Positions 1-12,760 are shown, counted from the first letter of the stretch. The stretch is DNA of 64,000 nucleotides from Cloeon dipterum (GCF_949628265.1 NC_088787.1:35948844-36012843); one strand, 5' to 3'. Notes: generated by a model from the sequence alone, not told the origin. Made by a program: numbers and translations.

Positions 1-2598
1 GGAAATTGGCTTTCTATTGCGGGGGAACCGATATTTCCATTAGTAGCAGAGAACAAGCTACAATCGCACAATCCTTCCTCCAAATCTTTCAAAAATTGAA
101 CGGTCCATTTAAACAAATTCGTTTTAAACAAACATTGAATGACCTTGTATTTACCTCTTTTTATCCCCCCTTTACCTCCGAGTCCTGGGTTTCCGTTACT
201 CCCGTTCAAACGGTTTATCTCGACCTGTGCTTTGGACAGAGAGCTTTTTACCTTAAGCTCGATTTCGCCTGCTACGGCAGAAGAACCTGCGTTGCCACCA
301 TCTTTTCCTTCAGTAGGAATCAACTCTTCATCAGGGTGAATTTCTATCCGGATGATGAACATTTTTTTAGGGGTGGTTTTAAAATCGGTTGTGATATTGA
401 AATCCTTCTCGTCAACAATTATAACGTTGTGGAATCCATAATCATCACAAAATTCACTGGAATTTAAAAACAGGCAAAATGTATTCTTCTTCAAAACATA
501 ATAATTTTTTTTTAGAAATAAAAGTTAAAATTAGATAGTTACCTCAGGTAACCATCCATTTTGAACGATGAGCATCTATGGTGAATGTCTTCAATTTTCG
601 GAAAAGCGCGTGCGGTGATGCTCTTGCCATCGCCTCCCTGCTGGCCATCGCTTCCATCACCTCCCTCCGATTGAATTGCAAGTAGTTCTGGATTGCGTAT
701 GTCGAGAGAAAGCAAAAGGAAACTGCCGGAACTGAAACCAGGGTTTCCATCAAGGCCCTTCTCCCCAGGAGAATCGTCCGTGGACGATGGAGCTTGCGTG
801 GCTTCGTGCATTCGGCCATTTTCACCTTTAAGTGTTATCAGCCTCGTTTCATGTACGATCTCGACGTTAGGTGCAATGAGCATCAGATGTGTGTGCGTCA
901 GGGTTAGATCGCAGTCGATATAGATGCACTGGCTAGCTGCAAGAACAACCTGCTTCACCAATTGCTTCTGGGCAAACAGAGTCAGTAATTTGCTGAGGAT
1001 GAGATGTCTTCCTCTCACGAGCAGGATGCAGTCGTCCACCCACTCGGTGTAGAATTTGCTATCGTTTTTCTCGGTGATGTAATCTCTCAAGTCCTCAACT
1101 CTGCTGGGCCACCTGATGGTTTGTTCTCTTGCGCGATTGACAAGGTCAGCGTTGAATCCTAATTTTACCAGATTGGTCATCTTCTCTTTGAAGTTTTCGG
1201 AGTTTAACTCTCGAAAATGAGCCAGGAGCTCTTCATTACGAGTTCGAACTTCGTAGGACATTGCTGCTTCTGTCAGGTCGGTGATCAGTTTAATGTATTT
1301 TATTGTTTCATTGCAATGAATGATTTCAGTCTCGCGGTAGCCATTTAAACTGGTGATCATGTCTTGCACTTCTTGGTCTCTTTTTGTATCGATAACCTTG
1401 AGGATGTATTTTAATTTTTGCACAATGAAGTAAAATTCATTGAATGCCTCCGGATGACCAGCACCGAATATATCAACAATGTCTTTTTCAGAACTGATAG
1501 AAGATAAATCCGAGACGATTAAATTGCTAATGTAAAGGTCATTTTTTAATTTAGTCTCAATATCGTCAAAGACTCGATCAAACAGTTGTTTGTTTTCTGC
1601 ATCTAAGACTTTGGTGATATTATTGATTGAATTTTTCAGTTCCTCGCAGGTGTTCTCGAACAGCGAATTATTTACCCAAACAAGAGTCTCAGGTGCCACA
1701 GTGATGTTGAATTCTCCGTTTATTTTGGTTGTAAACTGGACATCTTCAAAGATGAGTTTCCTCAGAGCGAGCCAATTATTTTCTGTAGACTCCGACATCC
1801 AAGGATCTTCAATCTTGCTTGGTTTGCGGAGAATACCGATTCGTCTTCTTTTCACGAGAAAGTTTAAAATCTTCCTCGTCCTTATGATGCTTGCCTGATC
1901 TTCGATATCTTCTACGTCCATTTTAGCAATCAGGTGCTCCCGCATTTTATTTATAAATACCATCGTGGATTTTATCAGAACATCATCTGTCTTGGTAGAG
2001 TCGATCTTATTAGCCACCAGGCAAATAGAAATTTCAAAAAATTTGTAGTTGAACTTGAGAAGATTAGATATGTGCTGCATCACTCTCATGAAAGAGCCTC
2101 TATCACCCTGGAGTTTGAGATTGTCATTGTCCTCCACGATGACTATCTTGAGTTTTTTGCTGCCGTTGAGAATCTCTTTATTGAATATTGACGCAACGAA
2201 GTCGGTCTCACTGCTCCGAGTGTCGTCAAAGCCCGCGCAGTCGACGATTTTGCAACCTGATTTCTCGTCCTGAATAATGTTGGGCAAAATTGTCTTCGAG
2301 CTGAAGCTGTCTGTGCCTATGATTCCATTTGATTCGTCCGAATCCGCAAAGAAATACTCATGTTGCTCATTTTCTTTGATGCACAATGCTTTATCCTTGA
2401 GGAGGAACTTGAGAAGGGTGCTCTTCCCGCTTCCAGTGCTGCCAACAATCGCTATGATTTCTTCATTTTCTTCTATTTTAGATGTTAACTCCGTTCCCTC
2501 CTGAAAATTTTAACTTGAACTTTTATGACGGTTTACAAATTGATTCTCCTCACTTTTAGAATTTTATCCAAATCAATTATCTCATCGTCCAGGTCCAT
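1..2598 (-). CDS. P-loop GTPase with collagen-like tracts (3' end beyond window)
   Basis: Three coding exons on the minus strand: 2598-2554, 2500-543 and 456 to beyond base 1, with GT-AG junctions whose phases agree. The first ATG (2598) encodes a short acidic leader MDLDDEII. The P-loop GSTGSGKST lies at residues 35-43, a G3-like DCAG at 102-105 and a G4-like NKID at 179-182, so this is a GTP-binding fold of the translation-factor/septin type. A long middle part without clear landmarks follows. Gly-rich collagen-like tracts come at about residue 594 (GEKGLDGNPG), about 628 (GGDGSDGQQGG) and again in the third exon (GSNGNPGLGGKGG). At least 818 residues are seen and the frame is still open at the edge. 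No signal peptide, so probably intracellular. I infer GTP binding; the substrate and cellular role are not recognised. Confidence 0.75.
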
Positions 2599-5500
2599 TG
2601 TTTTCTTTAAATGTCAAAATCGTGTATTCATAACCTGAAACAATCGTAATAAAAATTTGATACGGTCCTTTGAATAATTTTTGAGCGATTTCCCAATAAG
2701 TTCTAAGCTCACGGCCGCTCCATAAAAGTGAACATTGGCTTCTTATTGTTAGTACTTTTTCATCTGCTCGCTTTACAAGGCCATAAGCACGCGCAAAATC
2801 AACAAAGGTGCATGATTTTCAGGATTGAGTCTCAAGTTTGCACATTATGACCAATTTAAGAAGCACTTTTTACCCGTGGCTGCTGATTTAAAAGTAGTAT
2901 TTTTCAAACAATAGCGTCCTTTAAATCAGGTTTGCCCCTTCCCAGTATTATTCGTGAATGAATTTCCCGAGAAAAAGTCTAGCATTGTAATGAAAGACCG
3001 TAACATGAGCTGGTCCTTTCTTCCAATAAGGAACTTGAGTTTTCACGATTGCTCGATATCAGGGGGTCACCGATCACAAGAGAGATAAGCCGCGATATTT
3101 TCACCGATTCATTAAATGAAAAACAAACTTTTTACGGATATATAAATTAATAATTGGACTTACCTAAACATAGGCTTGAGGGATGGAAACTCTCATTTGA
3201 TGATAAATAATCAATATGATGAAGATTTATACCGTTTTATTATCATGATGTATGGGAGTTTGCGATGATTGAGTTGGTTATCTCGAGTGTGCTCTTCAAA
3301 TCAATGAACTAATGCTCTTACACAATGCAGCAGGAGTGTGTTATGAATTCTTTTAAGAGCTCCAGCCCCTTCAACAACTATAACATATTGAGGGAAATCG
3401 TTGAAGTAAATTCCTCAAATCTTTCGAATGCCTTTTATTAATGCCTCAAATTGGACTGCAAATATATGAATATTCAATAAGTATAAAATATTATATAACA
3501 CGCATTAAAATAGTATATAACTAAAATCATCAAGTTAAATATCACAATTACAAATTAATAAAATAAGAAATAGTCTTACCCCGTTAATCCGGGTCAGTCA
3601 ATTACAATAGGGCTCACAAAATATATTCTCGATTTACACAGACGAGCGCTATAAAATACAATAGTTATAAGTAAACTAGTATCAAAGGCACTTACAAGAA
3701 ATAAATCTCATTTCACTAAATTCTTACAATAAAATAGTATTGAGCGAAATTATTCACAGCGTCTGCGGCGTGAGTAAATGTGACGTATCACGCTGTAGGG
3801 AAGTATTGTAATGTCACTAACACTAAGGAAAGGTTCACAGCTCAGGGAACAGGAGGAGGAGAGTGCCACCTATTGACAGGCACTACAATATCTTTGGCAG
3901 TGCGTGGTGACAAATTCATTCACTTCTAACTGTTAAATCCGGGAAGGGAGCCCTTCAACACCAAGTTCTAGTTACAATTGACAATGGTACGGTTTCATAA
4001 AAAAATTATTGACAGTTATTTACTGAGCACCATTTCAAGTGCATCTAGTATTTTCAAGTGTTGATCGTAGTACGTTGCTTGGAGATTGGAGTTGAATAGA
4101 AAAGATAATTCAGAACAATCATGTGTTCCTTGAGTGCTACTTCAAGAGCTTGATCGGAATTTCTGATTTTCAAATCGATTAAGCTGCCAAATCCTCGAGG
4201 ATTAGCATTCTTATCTGCACACTTGTCTTGAGTGTGCATTTAACAAGAAATTAAACAGCTCTTTAGACAAAACAGCCATTAAGTAATAATACTTCAGATG
4301 TTTATTTTCACGTGAAAATGATTCCGTTTCCGTCGTTGTTTTGCTCCTAGCCACTGTTTTACTCTTGGAGCTACACAATTTCAATCACAATGTGTGTAAA
4401 CCGATATCAGTTCTATGTATCTCCGCGCAGCAGCACTTTGGATTTGGACCCTTAACCCATTTTAAAGCACGACTGAAGCGATTAAATCTTTCCATTGTAC
4501 ATACACATTATCAAGTGCCTAGAAAAGTGCCACTTGAAAAGTGGAGTTTGCCCCTCACCCAACGCGACATATCCTAATTATACGTGTGCGCTCTCAAGCA
4601 CGTGCTGCGTATAAAAAGTGTTAACTGTTTCTAGGTTGCGCGACGGCTCCACAAAACTGATGTGTAAAGGATTAATCAGCTATAAGAAACAGAATGATTT
4701 AAAATTCAAAAGGCTCCAATTTTGAGTGCAGATTATTTTTTTCGGGTGGAGGTGGAAGGGTGGCTTCGAAACTAACCCTTCCCTGTTGCTGCAGTCCAAA
4801 AATAATTGTTTTCGGGACTTTTTTTCTAATTTTAATTGATTTTAAAGTTTAAGGAGCTGTCTCGCAGTAGTAAATTCCCTATTTAGAAGATCTTTTGGTC
4901 AACGTGTAATCTTCAAAATGATAGGCGCCCTCTTCCAATTTGCTACTTTAGACACCGCTGGAGATTATCAATTAAAAATGGAAATTTTGTGTTTGAAGTT
5001 TGCCGAAATACTATGATGAGGAACCTTTGTACTCGATGGCCTGTGAAGCCTAATGAAACAACAATTCTATCGCTCCACGTGCGCGTGCGTACCCAAATCT
5101 AATAAAATTTATGGTTCTGTGTTTTCCGAAATTATCAACACTAGACTTTGACTTTTATCTTGGCAGGAACATACAAATTTAACTGACCAGTAAGAGAATG
5201 GTTGCTGCTAGATCTGTTAAAAATGCAAAAATATAAATAATTAATAAATAAATTCAAATATGATAGCTAAACTGAAAAGGGTTAGAAATATTTATAAATA
5301 AAAATTCGTAGATACTGATTTACTGATAGATTTTTTATTTTTTGAAGCATCGATTTTAATTTGCATATATCAGATGCGTTTTTTCTTAAAACTTGTACGC
5401 TGGAACGTAATTATCTAATTAAATTTTGATTTAAACTAACAAAGAAGAGCCGCATTTCCTCAAGTTTCAATAAGTGGCCACTTCAACTATAACACAACAC

Positions 5501-6100
5501 GCTCTTCAATTAATGGATGGCAGCTTATCAGCAGAAATCTCAAGGGGTTGTGTTTTTGTGTAGTATTTTGAAGATGTTTACAGTTATCGAAAGCAGGAAA
5601 TAAAAATCTTGATTAAACTGAAAATTCGTCATCAGACATATTTTTTTCTCTCTTAGCAGCTCAAAAGATTATTTAGAAGTAAAATTACTCCATCAAAATC
5701 AACAGAATAAAAAATACATGTCTCTCACGGTTGATTGTACGTCAATTTTCTGCAGCTTTTAACTGTATGATAAGAATTTTGCTTCAGAGTTTTGGAGCCG
5801 AAACAGCCGCTGCATTGTTCAGGAGCGTCGTATTTCTCAAATATCACTCATAATAACCTAACTCTCCGAATTTAATTTACAAATTACAAAACGGAAAAGC
5901 AGTTTTGTTAATGATTAAATTTTTAGTACGCCATGCAGCGTTAAATTATCCTCATATTTCCCATCTGCATGCCATTGTAGAGGGACCATTTTAAACAAAA
6001 ACTTGTATTTCTTTCTTATGGCAACAGACGGGAGAGACGTTTTATTTTTCAAGCGGAAGAAACGGTTATCTCGATTACGCTCGCTTGTGGTCGCGGTTGG
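2599..6100. other. AT-rich intergenic stretch, no gene recognised
   Basis: About 3.5 kb upstream of the GTPase gene, with only short open frames and no domain or signal peptide that I can recognise. The minus-strand frame at 4054-4239 and the plus-strand one at 4341-4577 have no splice context or codon pattern that supports them. The GTPase promoter must lie in the first few hundred bases, but no clear TATA box is visible. Confidence 0.5.
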
Positions 6101-6109
6101 TCTGGCCAG

Positions 6110-6300
6110 CATGTTTTGAAGTTGTGCAAATCGCTTGTCTTCAACGTCAGGCAGGTTGCATAGCGGCCACATTTTCCAATGAACGTTTCGTGGAAGCGAT
6201 GTAATAGACAAGAATTATAAAATTAGCCCTTTGCAGCCATTTGGGCGATGTTTTTGGGACCGGGTGAGCTCAAAACCAAGAAGAAAAGTGCTCGTCAGAT
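6110..6300 (-). repeat. Fragment of dispersed repeat R2
   Basis: The block around 6140-6180 resembles the sequence near 20840, 30270 and 39860 (shared core CAGGCAGGTTGCATAGC). The following bases, with the core GACCGGGTGAGCTCA, recur near 30805 and 34645. Boundaries are uncertain. The minus-strand open frame 5915-6211 falls partly in this repeat and is not credible as a gene. Confidence 0.5.
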
Positions 6301-6399
6301 GTTCAAACTATATAAAAAAAAATAATTTTAATTTTGATATGCAGGAGGTTATTTTTTTGGGTATAGTGTTTTGACTCTAAAGTAATTCTTCCCCTTTAT

Positions 6400-6800
6400 T
6401 AGGCTACGATTGGCAGAAAATATTAAGAAATAATAAATAGACAAATCATGGCTTTTTTAGTAAGGATAATTTATTGTTTATGCTAAAAATGTTTTTGTAA
6501 TTATCGGGTTTGATGGCAGGGACACATGTTATCGAGCGGCGCGTGAAGCGAAGGATCGTCTCTGTGATTGGTCCGCTTGTCGCTCCTCGGCCGCCGCGTA
6601 AATAGAGCAGCGCTGCTCTCGTCCGTATCACTCTCTCGCCTGCTTCTCCCGCGGAAAGCCGCTCGCTCGCGCCCTCCGTCTGCCGCACAAAAAGCAGCGG
6701 CTATTGAAGTGACATATTGGCGGCCGCGGAGTGAATTCAAATAATTTTTCTTCCAGTGATTAGCAGGAAGGCGCTAAAGGCTTTAAATTTAATGATTGCG
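6400..6800 (+). repeat. R1 repeat, copy A (CpG-rich, promoter-like)
   Basis: First of eight copies of a repeat I call R1. It opens with an AT-rich part ending in TTGTTTATGCTAAAAATG. A CpG-rich core follows with an inverted CCAAT box (GATTGGTCCGC), a TATA-like GTAAATAGAGC about 30 bases later, and CACTCTCTCGCCTGC. It ends near GGCGGCCGCGGAGTGAATTC and an AGCAGGAAGGCGC tail. The core is strikingly GC-rich against the AT-rich background. The open frames on both strands are by-products of the CpG-rich core. No protein-coding capacity or clear terminal repeats. Confidence 0.8.
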
Positions 6801-7289
6801 ATTAGTTTTGATGAAATAATATTGAACAGGGAATATTTTAAATTAGGTATCACCACGAAAATTCGTTAAATTTCGCTCTTTTCACAATTTTCTCTCTCAT
6901 TTGAGTCACGAAGCAATGGGCCAATAAAAATTTTATTATGAGCCCTCTGGACTTTTCAACAAGTGTCCAAAAAATTCCACAAATTTGGGTAGTAAAAATT
7001 TAATTTAATTTGTTTTTCTGAGTGGACGGATTCAGCTCTTGTTAACTATCACGTAAACAGAGAAGTCAAAAGGCATCCTCGCCTCACAGATACAGATTGC
7101 ATCTGATTTGCGACCGAATCTTGTCCTCTTTTTATATTAAAATTTATTTCACACCTCACAAAGCGAAATTTTATTTTACTCACTCGTCTTACTGGACTCA
7201 CGGGAAGCAACAATTAATCTCAGTAATTAAAAATTTCCTTATTCTGTCTGAAAATGGGGAAATAATGACGCAATTTGTGCATGTATCGC

Positions 7290-8110
7290 AATTAGGAGGC
7301 GAGAGAGGAGAGAAAGGTCAATTTTGCGACCTGCTGGCCTTTCCGCGCTCGATCAGCAGATTAGACTACTCTGCACAGCCAGCGTCAATTTTGCTGGGAT
7401 TTATTTCTTCACTCGCAATCAGTCGTACCTGAAATTTCGCATTGAACAACATCCCAATCAATTTGTGCTAAAGGAACCAATTCTTTTGAATTAAACTACA
7501 AAGAATTAAGCCCTCGGTTCCGTCTGCAACGAGAGTCCTATAAATTTATTGTTTTAACAAATAACAGATTTTTAGAATAAAAAATTGGAAAAATTTAGAT
7601 TAAATGACTTTGATGACGGAATAGATTGATATCAGAAGCAGGGTTGTCCGATTGACGAAATAAAGAGGTCACAAAAATATGTATAGAATTACTCTGACCG
7701 ATGAACCGAGAAAAATGTTGCGTCTTTAGTATTTAATCTGAGGAGGAAAGAGTGTCGGGCACCACGGACGAGCGGCAGCGGACGCCCTGGTCTTGGTCTG
7801 TCGATCAAGTTAAGAGAAGAATTTACGATGATACGAGGACTTTTTGTCCTTCTCAGCATTGCAGTTTGCACCGCAAAATATACTGAAAGTGGCCTCTATA
7901 TTCCAGCTCCGTGTAAGTATTTTTTTAATGCAGAAATTTGGGATAAATGAGGAAAATTAAAAACGTCATTTAAATTTTTTTGAAAAATTGCATGAAATAA
8001 TCAGCACTGTGAAATACGAACGTTATATTTCACAATTTAAGGTATTTTTCCTCAAAATCCGTACACCATTATGGATAGATTGAGACGAGAGGGATCAAAA
8101 TAATTTAATT
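7290..8110 (+). repeat. Segmental duplication, copy 1 (protease promoter and first exon)
   Basis: This block matches 14585-15420 over most of its length. Shared anchors in order: GACCTGCTGG, GCCACAAAG/GAATTAAGCCCTC, CCGTCTGCAACG, CTATAAATTTATTG, GTGTCGGGCA, ACGAGCGGC, then the first exon and part of the first intron. In this copy the exon retains its ATG and signal peptide. The duplication carries the promoter and exon 1 of the gd-like protease but not its body. Confidence 0.75.
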
Positions 8111-10614
8111 TTTCGAGAAATTCGGCAAAATCACTGGCTAATTATTAAAAATCCAAAATATTCTTAACTGTTGGCTAGAGAGGTCTGAGCCGCCCAAATT
8201 TTGTCGGCTGCTGGCTAAACCGGCTTAGCCGCCTAAATCTCGCGGCTGCGGCGGCTCGCCTAAAATAGGCGGCTGCTGGCTCACGGCGCGGCTCGAGTCT
8301 CTCAAATAAATCACGTTTCTAAATTGAATTTTTCTAACAATTTTTCCCAAAAAAATTTTTTTAAGATGGTAATAATTAGGCTTCACAAATTTCGCATAGT
8401 AATCGGTACATGAAAATAAATAGCTATAAACTATAAACGCTTTCCTCAGTGGACGGTCACTGTCAGACACAATAAGTGGTATGCTTTCCAGGTATGCTCT
8501 GCAGGCATAGCAATTTCCCAGAGGGCCGTGTTGGTAACAGGTATACATTCATTTTAAATCCTAAGTACCATTACCAGTTAGAAAATTTTTTTAACAGGAC
8601 CGTGCTCTATCTCAGAGTTTAAAGCGGGGGACTTACGGATCTTTTATTGTTGGGAAACACAAAATGAAGAATGCATCAGCAGTTCCATCAAAGTATAATC
8701 ACCTAAAATACATTATTTTAAAGAGTAAGCTCTTTTTATGATTTTAGGTAAAGGAGGTGTTTGAAATTTGTATAAACCCGAAGGCTCATGTTGCATATAG
8801 AGAAAATCTTACACTTATAGTCACTGAGAAAATGCCGAGTGAAGTGACTCCCATTTGTTTGTTTAACCGCGACAACATAGTGGACTTGCAACGCCAAATA
8901 GAATCACCCTACCTTGAATGGCGGCTCGGATCGGTAAACACACACGCATTATTCAAAACTGCTTTTGACCTGTTTTTATTTGAACTTGGCAGACTAGCGA
9001 TTTCATTGATCCGAGTCCAAGTAAGTTTATGGAACTCTCTCTAATAATGAAATTACTGGAGTAAAATTAAATTTTCAGAAATTGTGACGGGTCAAAAGGA
9101 ATGTCTGGAAAGTCTGAATCAAAAAGAAGTGTACACATTGATGAAAATCAATTTTCCCGCTCAAAGCATCCTCTGTGTGAAGAATGGATCGATTTGTAAA
9201 TTAAAAGAAAATTTTAAATGTAACGACTAAAATAATTCATTTCAATTATCTCATAGCTCACAACATTTTGATCAATGTTTACAAAGGAAGATACTATTTG
9301 AGAGGTTTTAAACCGGTATTTGTGGGCAGTGTACAGTAATCTTTGATATAGTTCCATATATCGACGAAATTGCCAGGAACGCAAAAGATATCTCTACTCT
9401 ACGCTCAATGCCGCAGCCAGAACCACTAAGAGGCAATTTGGCACAAATTAACTCACAACAAATTAATTAATTGTGTTATAACAAAGGATTCGCCGCACCA
9501 GACAACCTCAGTTTCCCAGATTGTGGAGTGAAAAATAAAACGACTAGAAGGAAACGAGAATACGACGATTCTTCCGAAGAATCGACACCGATTACTCATG
9601 TTTTCGGTGGAAGCACAGCTCAGCTTGACGGACACCCGTGGCATGCTTACGTTGAAAACTATCTGACTGACGAAACCTGTGGCGGGACATTGATCTCGCC
9701 AAAAGCAGTTTTGACTGGTGGGTGAACAAAAATGGTAAACGACTCGTACACTTAACTTGATTTTTCAGCCGCTCATTGCATTTTCAAATCAGACGCATGG
9801 GTCTTTGGAGTTACGATCGGCATGGATGATCGATTAAGACGAAGAAAAGGTTCTGTTATTCAGAAGAGAAAGGTGAATATTATATCAAAGTGTTCAAGCT
9901 CACGAATAAATAATTTAATTTAAAAAAATAATTATTAGCCAATGCGGTTGATCGTTCATCCGAACTATTCCTCTGGACAACTAAACAGTGACGTCGGACT
10001 TATGATTTTCCGGAAACAATTTAAAATAACCGACCATGTTCGTCCCATTTGCTTGTGGAACGAGGACTCCAGCTTGAACCTCGTCGCTGGAAAGAAAGCC
10101 ACTGTATCTGAAAAAAAAAACACCTGTCAAATTCGGATTAAATTTGATTTTATTTATATAAAGGTGGTTGGATTCGGGCTCATTGACGGTTACATACTTC
10201 CAAATAAGCTGCAAGAGGCTCGTCTTCCTATCAGGACCCACAAAGAGTGCTATTTGAGCCACAGGAGATTCTTTGGAAAATATTTACGGCCGGGAGAGAC
10301 AATTTTTGCGCAGGCCACAGAAACGGTTAGGGCTCCCATGATTTACTATGTACATGGATGATTGATTTCAATTTTTATCAATAAATTAAGGCACAAGCAC
10401 CTGCAACGGGGACAGCGGAGGCAGCCTCTCCGTGGAAAAAGACGGCCGTTGGTTCATCAGGGGCATTGTCAGTTTTGGCAAGTCGAAAATAGTGGAAATG
10501 GATGGTAAAAACATATCACTCTGCCACCCAAATCATTTTTCAGTGTTTGCTGACGTTGCCGGTCACATGAACTGGATTGTAGAAAACACTCCGGACATTT
10601 CATTTGAAAATTAA
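7828..10614 (+). pseudogene. gd-like trypsin-fold serine protease, probably inactivated
   Basis: Eleven exons: 7828-7912, 8598-8692, 8748-8933, 8993-9020, 9079-9195, 9257 to about 9328, 9487-9717, 9769-9872, 9939-10103, 10164-10325, 10391-10614. Exon 1 gives a signal peptide (MIRGLFVLLSIAVCTA). The Cys-containing N-terminal part resembles the GD_N domain of insect gastrulation-defective-type proteases. A trypsin domain follows with catalytic His in LTAAHC, Asp in SDVGLMIF and Ser in CNGDSGG. Lesions: joining exons 1 and 2 creates TGA, and exons 10 and 11 join out of phase by one base. The second Cys of the loop after ECYLSH is missing (FAQ where FCAG is usual). The exon 6/7 junction is weak. 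All three catalytic residues remain, so inactivation is recent or I have missed an alternative splice. PolyA signal AATAAA near 10632. Confidence 0.7.
8175..8300 (+). repeat. R3 repeat fragment in protease intron 1
   Basis: Begins GAGAGGTCTGAGCCGCCC and ends near GGCTCGAGTCTCTC, so it has imperfect inverted ends around a series of GGCGGCTG units. The same start, in reverse, bounds the foldback element near 50730; related ends occur at 43521, 44225, 45062, 46828 and 62447. Probably a non-autonomous DNA transposon. The flanking bases to about 8400 resemble 43560-43620. Confidence 0.55.
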
Positions 10615-10960
10615 GTCCGCGTGTCTTTTATTAATAAAATATGGGTGCAATGAATGTCTTAGATTCCTTTTTATTTTTAAATGATTGTGGTGATTTAATA
10701 AAAATTTCCCACGCTCTAATAATTTTGATACAATTTCAAAATAAAAAAGCTTTTGTTTCAGCAAACAAGTTTTGTATGATTTAAAATCCTGTATATTCCG
10801 TATCTTTTGCATCACGTTTGGAAGAAGATAAAACAGCCATTCAGGTGGTGTTATTAAGCTCTAAGCCAATAAGAAGTGCTGACAAGAGCAGATGCTCAAA
10901 ATAGAAACAATTATTTTTAAATTTAAATTTCAAAAAGCTTTAAGTTATTTTTTAAGGGTG
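10615..10960. other. Protease 3' flank, nothing further recognised
   Basis: Holds the 3' UTR and polyA signal of the protease gene, then AT-rich sequence leading into R1 copy B. The minus-strand open frame at 10600-10815 is low-complexity and unsupported. Confidence 0.5.
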
Positions 10961-10964
10961 TGAG

Positions 10965-12760
10965 TCGTCTTTCAAGCAATTTTCCCACTTCATTAAGCTA
11001 CGATGGACAAAAAATAACAACAATTTACGCTAAATGCGAAAATTCCCGCTTTTTTATTAAGGATCAATTAATTGTTTATGCTAAATGTTTTTGGGATTTG
11101 CAGCGAGCAGCGCGTGAAGTGAAGAAACGACTCTGATTGGTCCGCTTGTCGCTCCTCGGCCGCCGCGTAAATAGAGCTGCTCTGCTCGCGTCCGCGTTAG
11201 GGTTGGGTACAAGCTCAAAAATCGATATCAAATATCTGATATTGATGTGATATTTAAAATATCAAAAAATTGATATATCAACCGAAAAATATCAGAATTT
11301 GATATATCAACGTTGATATTTCCAGATGATCAAAAAATGGCTGCTGGACGAACCGAAACCGGCTATGGCTATTTAAAAGGCTTAAAAACCGATTTTTTAA
11401 GCATTTTTCACCGATTTTTTCATAAATATCGGTTAAATAAGAAAACTTTTGAAAAATGGCGGTTTTCCGCAGTCATGGGATGAGTATTCAAATAATTTAA
11501 ATATTGCGCGCCTTTAAAACAGATGTTTGAGAAGGGGGTGTGTCGGATCCCACCATATGGCGCCAAAATTTGCATCTGGCTGCTTTCCCTTCCCCCCTTC
11601 CCGCCACATGGGTGTCTAATTAATTAATTAATTAATAGCTATAATTAGGTAATTAATAAAATATTATAATTTAATTGTGCCATTTTAAAATTAATTTTAA
11701 GTTTGATGTTTACATTATCAGCTGATAATGTGAGAGCGTCAATTTATCTTCAAATTAAAATATTGGAGTGTTTTTCTCCACATCATATGTGCTCTTCAAC
11801 CTTCATCTGGTATTAAATAATTGAGTTTAATTGATACACATAAGAGAAATCAGAATGAAATTACCTTAAACCGTAGCTGTTATGTATTTAATTAGTATTT
11901 CAATTTGTAATTTGGGGCTATGCCATCAGCAGAGCATTATGTTCGCAATAATATTTGCGTTATTTGTACTCATTTTGATTGGATTAGTTACAATAAGTTC
12001 TTAATTATTCACCATTCAAATCAAAATTAATTGTTTACAAACAATTTATTATCATTTTAATTCAACAAGAAAATGTGGTACTGCCAGCTGACAGAGGTCA
12101 TCTGTGACCGATCAGCTGGCGTGTTGTCAGGGCTTAACCTGACCTACCTGACGTTGCTGACCATTGTTTACAAACAATTTAATTTAATTTTCATTCAACA
12201 CAAAAGCTACTATAAAAGCTGACCACAGCTGATCGATCAGCTGAGACATTTTTCGCGCCTTTTGTGCATTGCGAAAACTTCAATATCGGTTACGCCCATG
12301 TTTGGGGACGGAAAGTACAGTTTGATCCTAAACTTTTATGCGAAAACCGGCATGAAAAATGCCATCTGTCGGTCAAAAATGTCAACTGATATCAACCTTG
12401 ATATCCGACTTAGATATCAATATCAGCCTGATATGATATATCAAATATCAGGCTTGATATTGATATGATATTTGAAATATCATATCAACTTTGATATATC
12501 AACGTTGATATACCCAACCCTAGTCCGCGTCACTCTCTCGCCTGCTTCTCCCGCGGAAAGCCGCTCGCGCCTCCCGTCTGCGGCAAAATGGCATATTGGC
12601 GGCCGCAGAATGAATTCAAATGCTTCCAGTGACTGTCAGGAAGGCCAGAAAGGCGCAAATTAGCTTTAAATTGAATGATTACGATTGTTTTTTTTTATAA
12701 AACCATTTGGGAAACGCAATCTTTTAATTAGATTTCGCCACGAACATTCGTGACAAGAAA
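10965..12760 (+). repeat. R1 repeat, copy B, split by a hAT-like insertion
   Basis: Left part 10965-11197 and right part 12523 to about 12760 together make one R1 copy. The left part shares a long near-identical start with copies G and H (TCAAGCAATTTTCCCACTTC at about 10972, 33549 and 37149). The break is inside the core, at the GTCCGCGT that follows the TATA-like box. Removing the insert and one copy of the 8-bp duplication restores the order seen in the other copies. Confidence 0.85.
11198..12522 (+). mobile_element. Non-autonomous hAT-like DNA transposon (1325 bp)
   Basis: Terminal inverted repeats TAGGGTTGGGTA and TACCCAACCCTA are perfect over 12 bp. They are flanked by a perfect 8-bp target duplication GTCCGCGT at 11190-11197 and 12523-12530, as expected for the hAT superfamily. 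Subterminal regions (11220-11320 and 12375-12515) are packed with ATATC/GATAT words, probably transposase-binding repeats. The interior has no transposase-sized frame, so the element depends on an autonomous relative. Inserted inside R1 copy B. Confidence 0.9.

Noticed and set aside
5915-6211. 98-residue minus-strand frame
   Set aside because: Overlaps an R2-type repeat fragment; no recognised domain.
7912-8600. Selenocysteine at the exon 1/2 TGA of the protease
   Set aside because: No family precedent and no visible SECIS-like reason. The expected residue here is an ordinary one before the conserved PC, so a nonsense lesion or missed splice is simpler.
9257-9487. Frameshift near 9335 in the protease
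   Set aside because: An in-frame alternative exists using a weak GTGTAC donor at 9329 and the acceptor at 9486, so I do not count it as a lesion.
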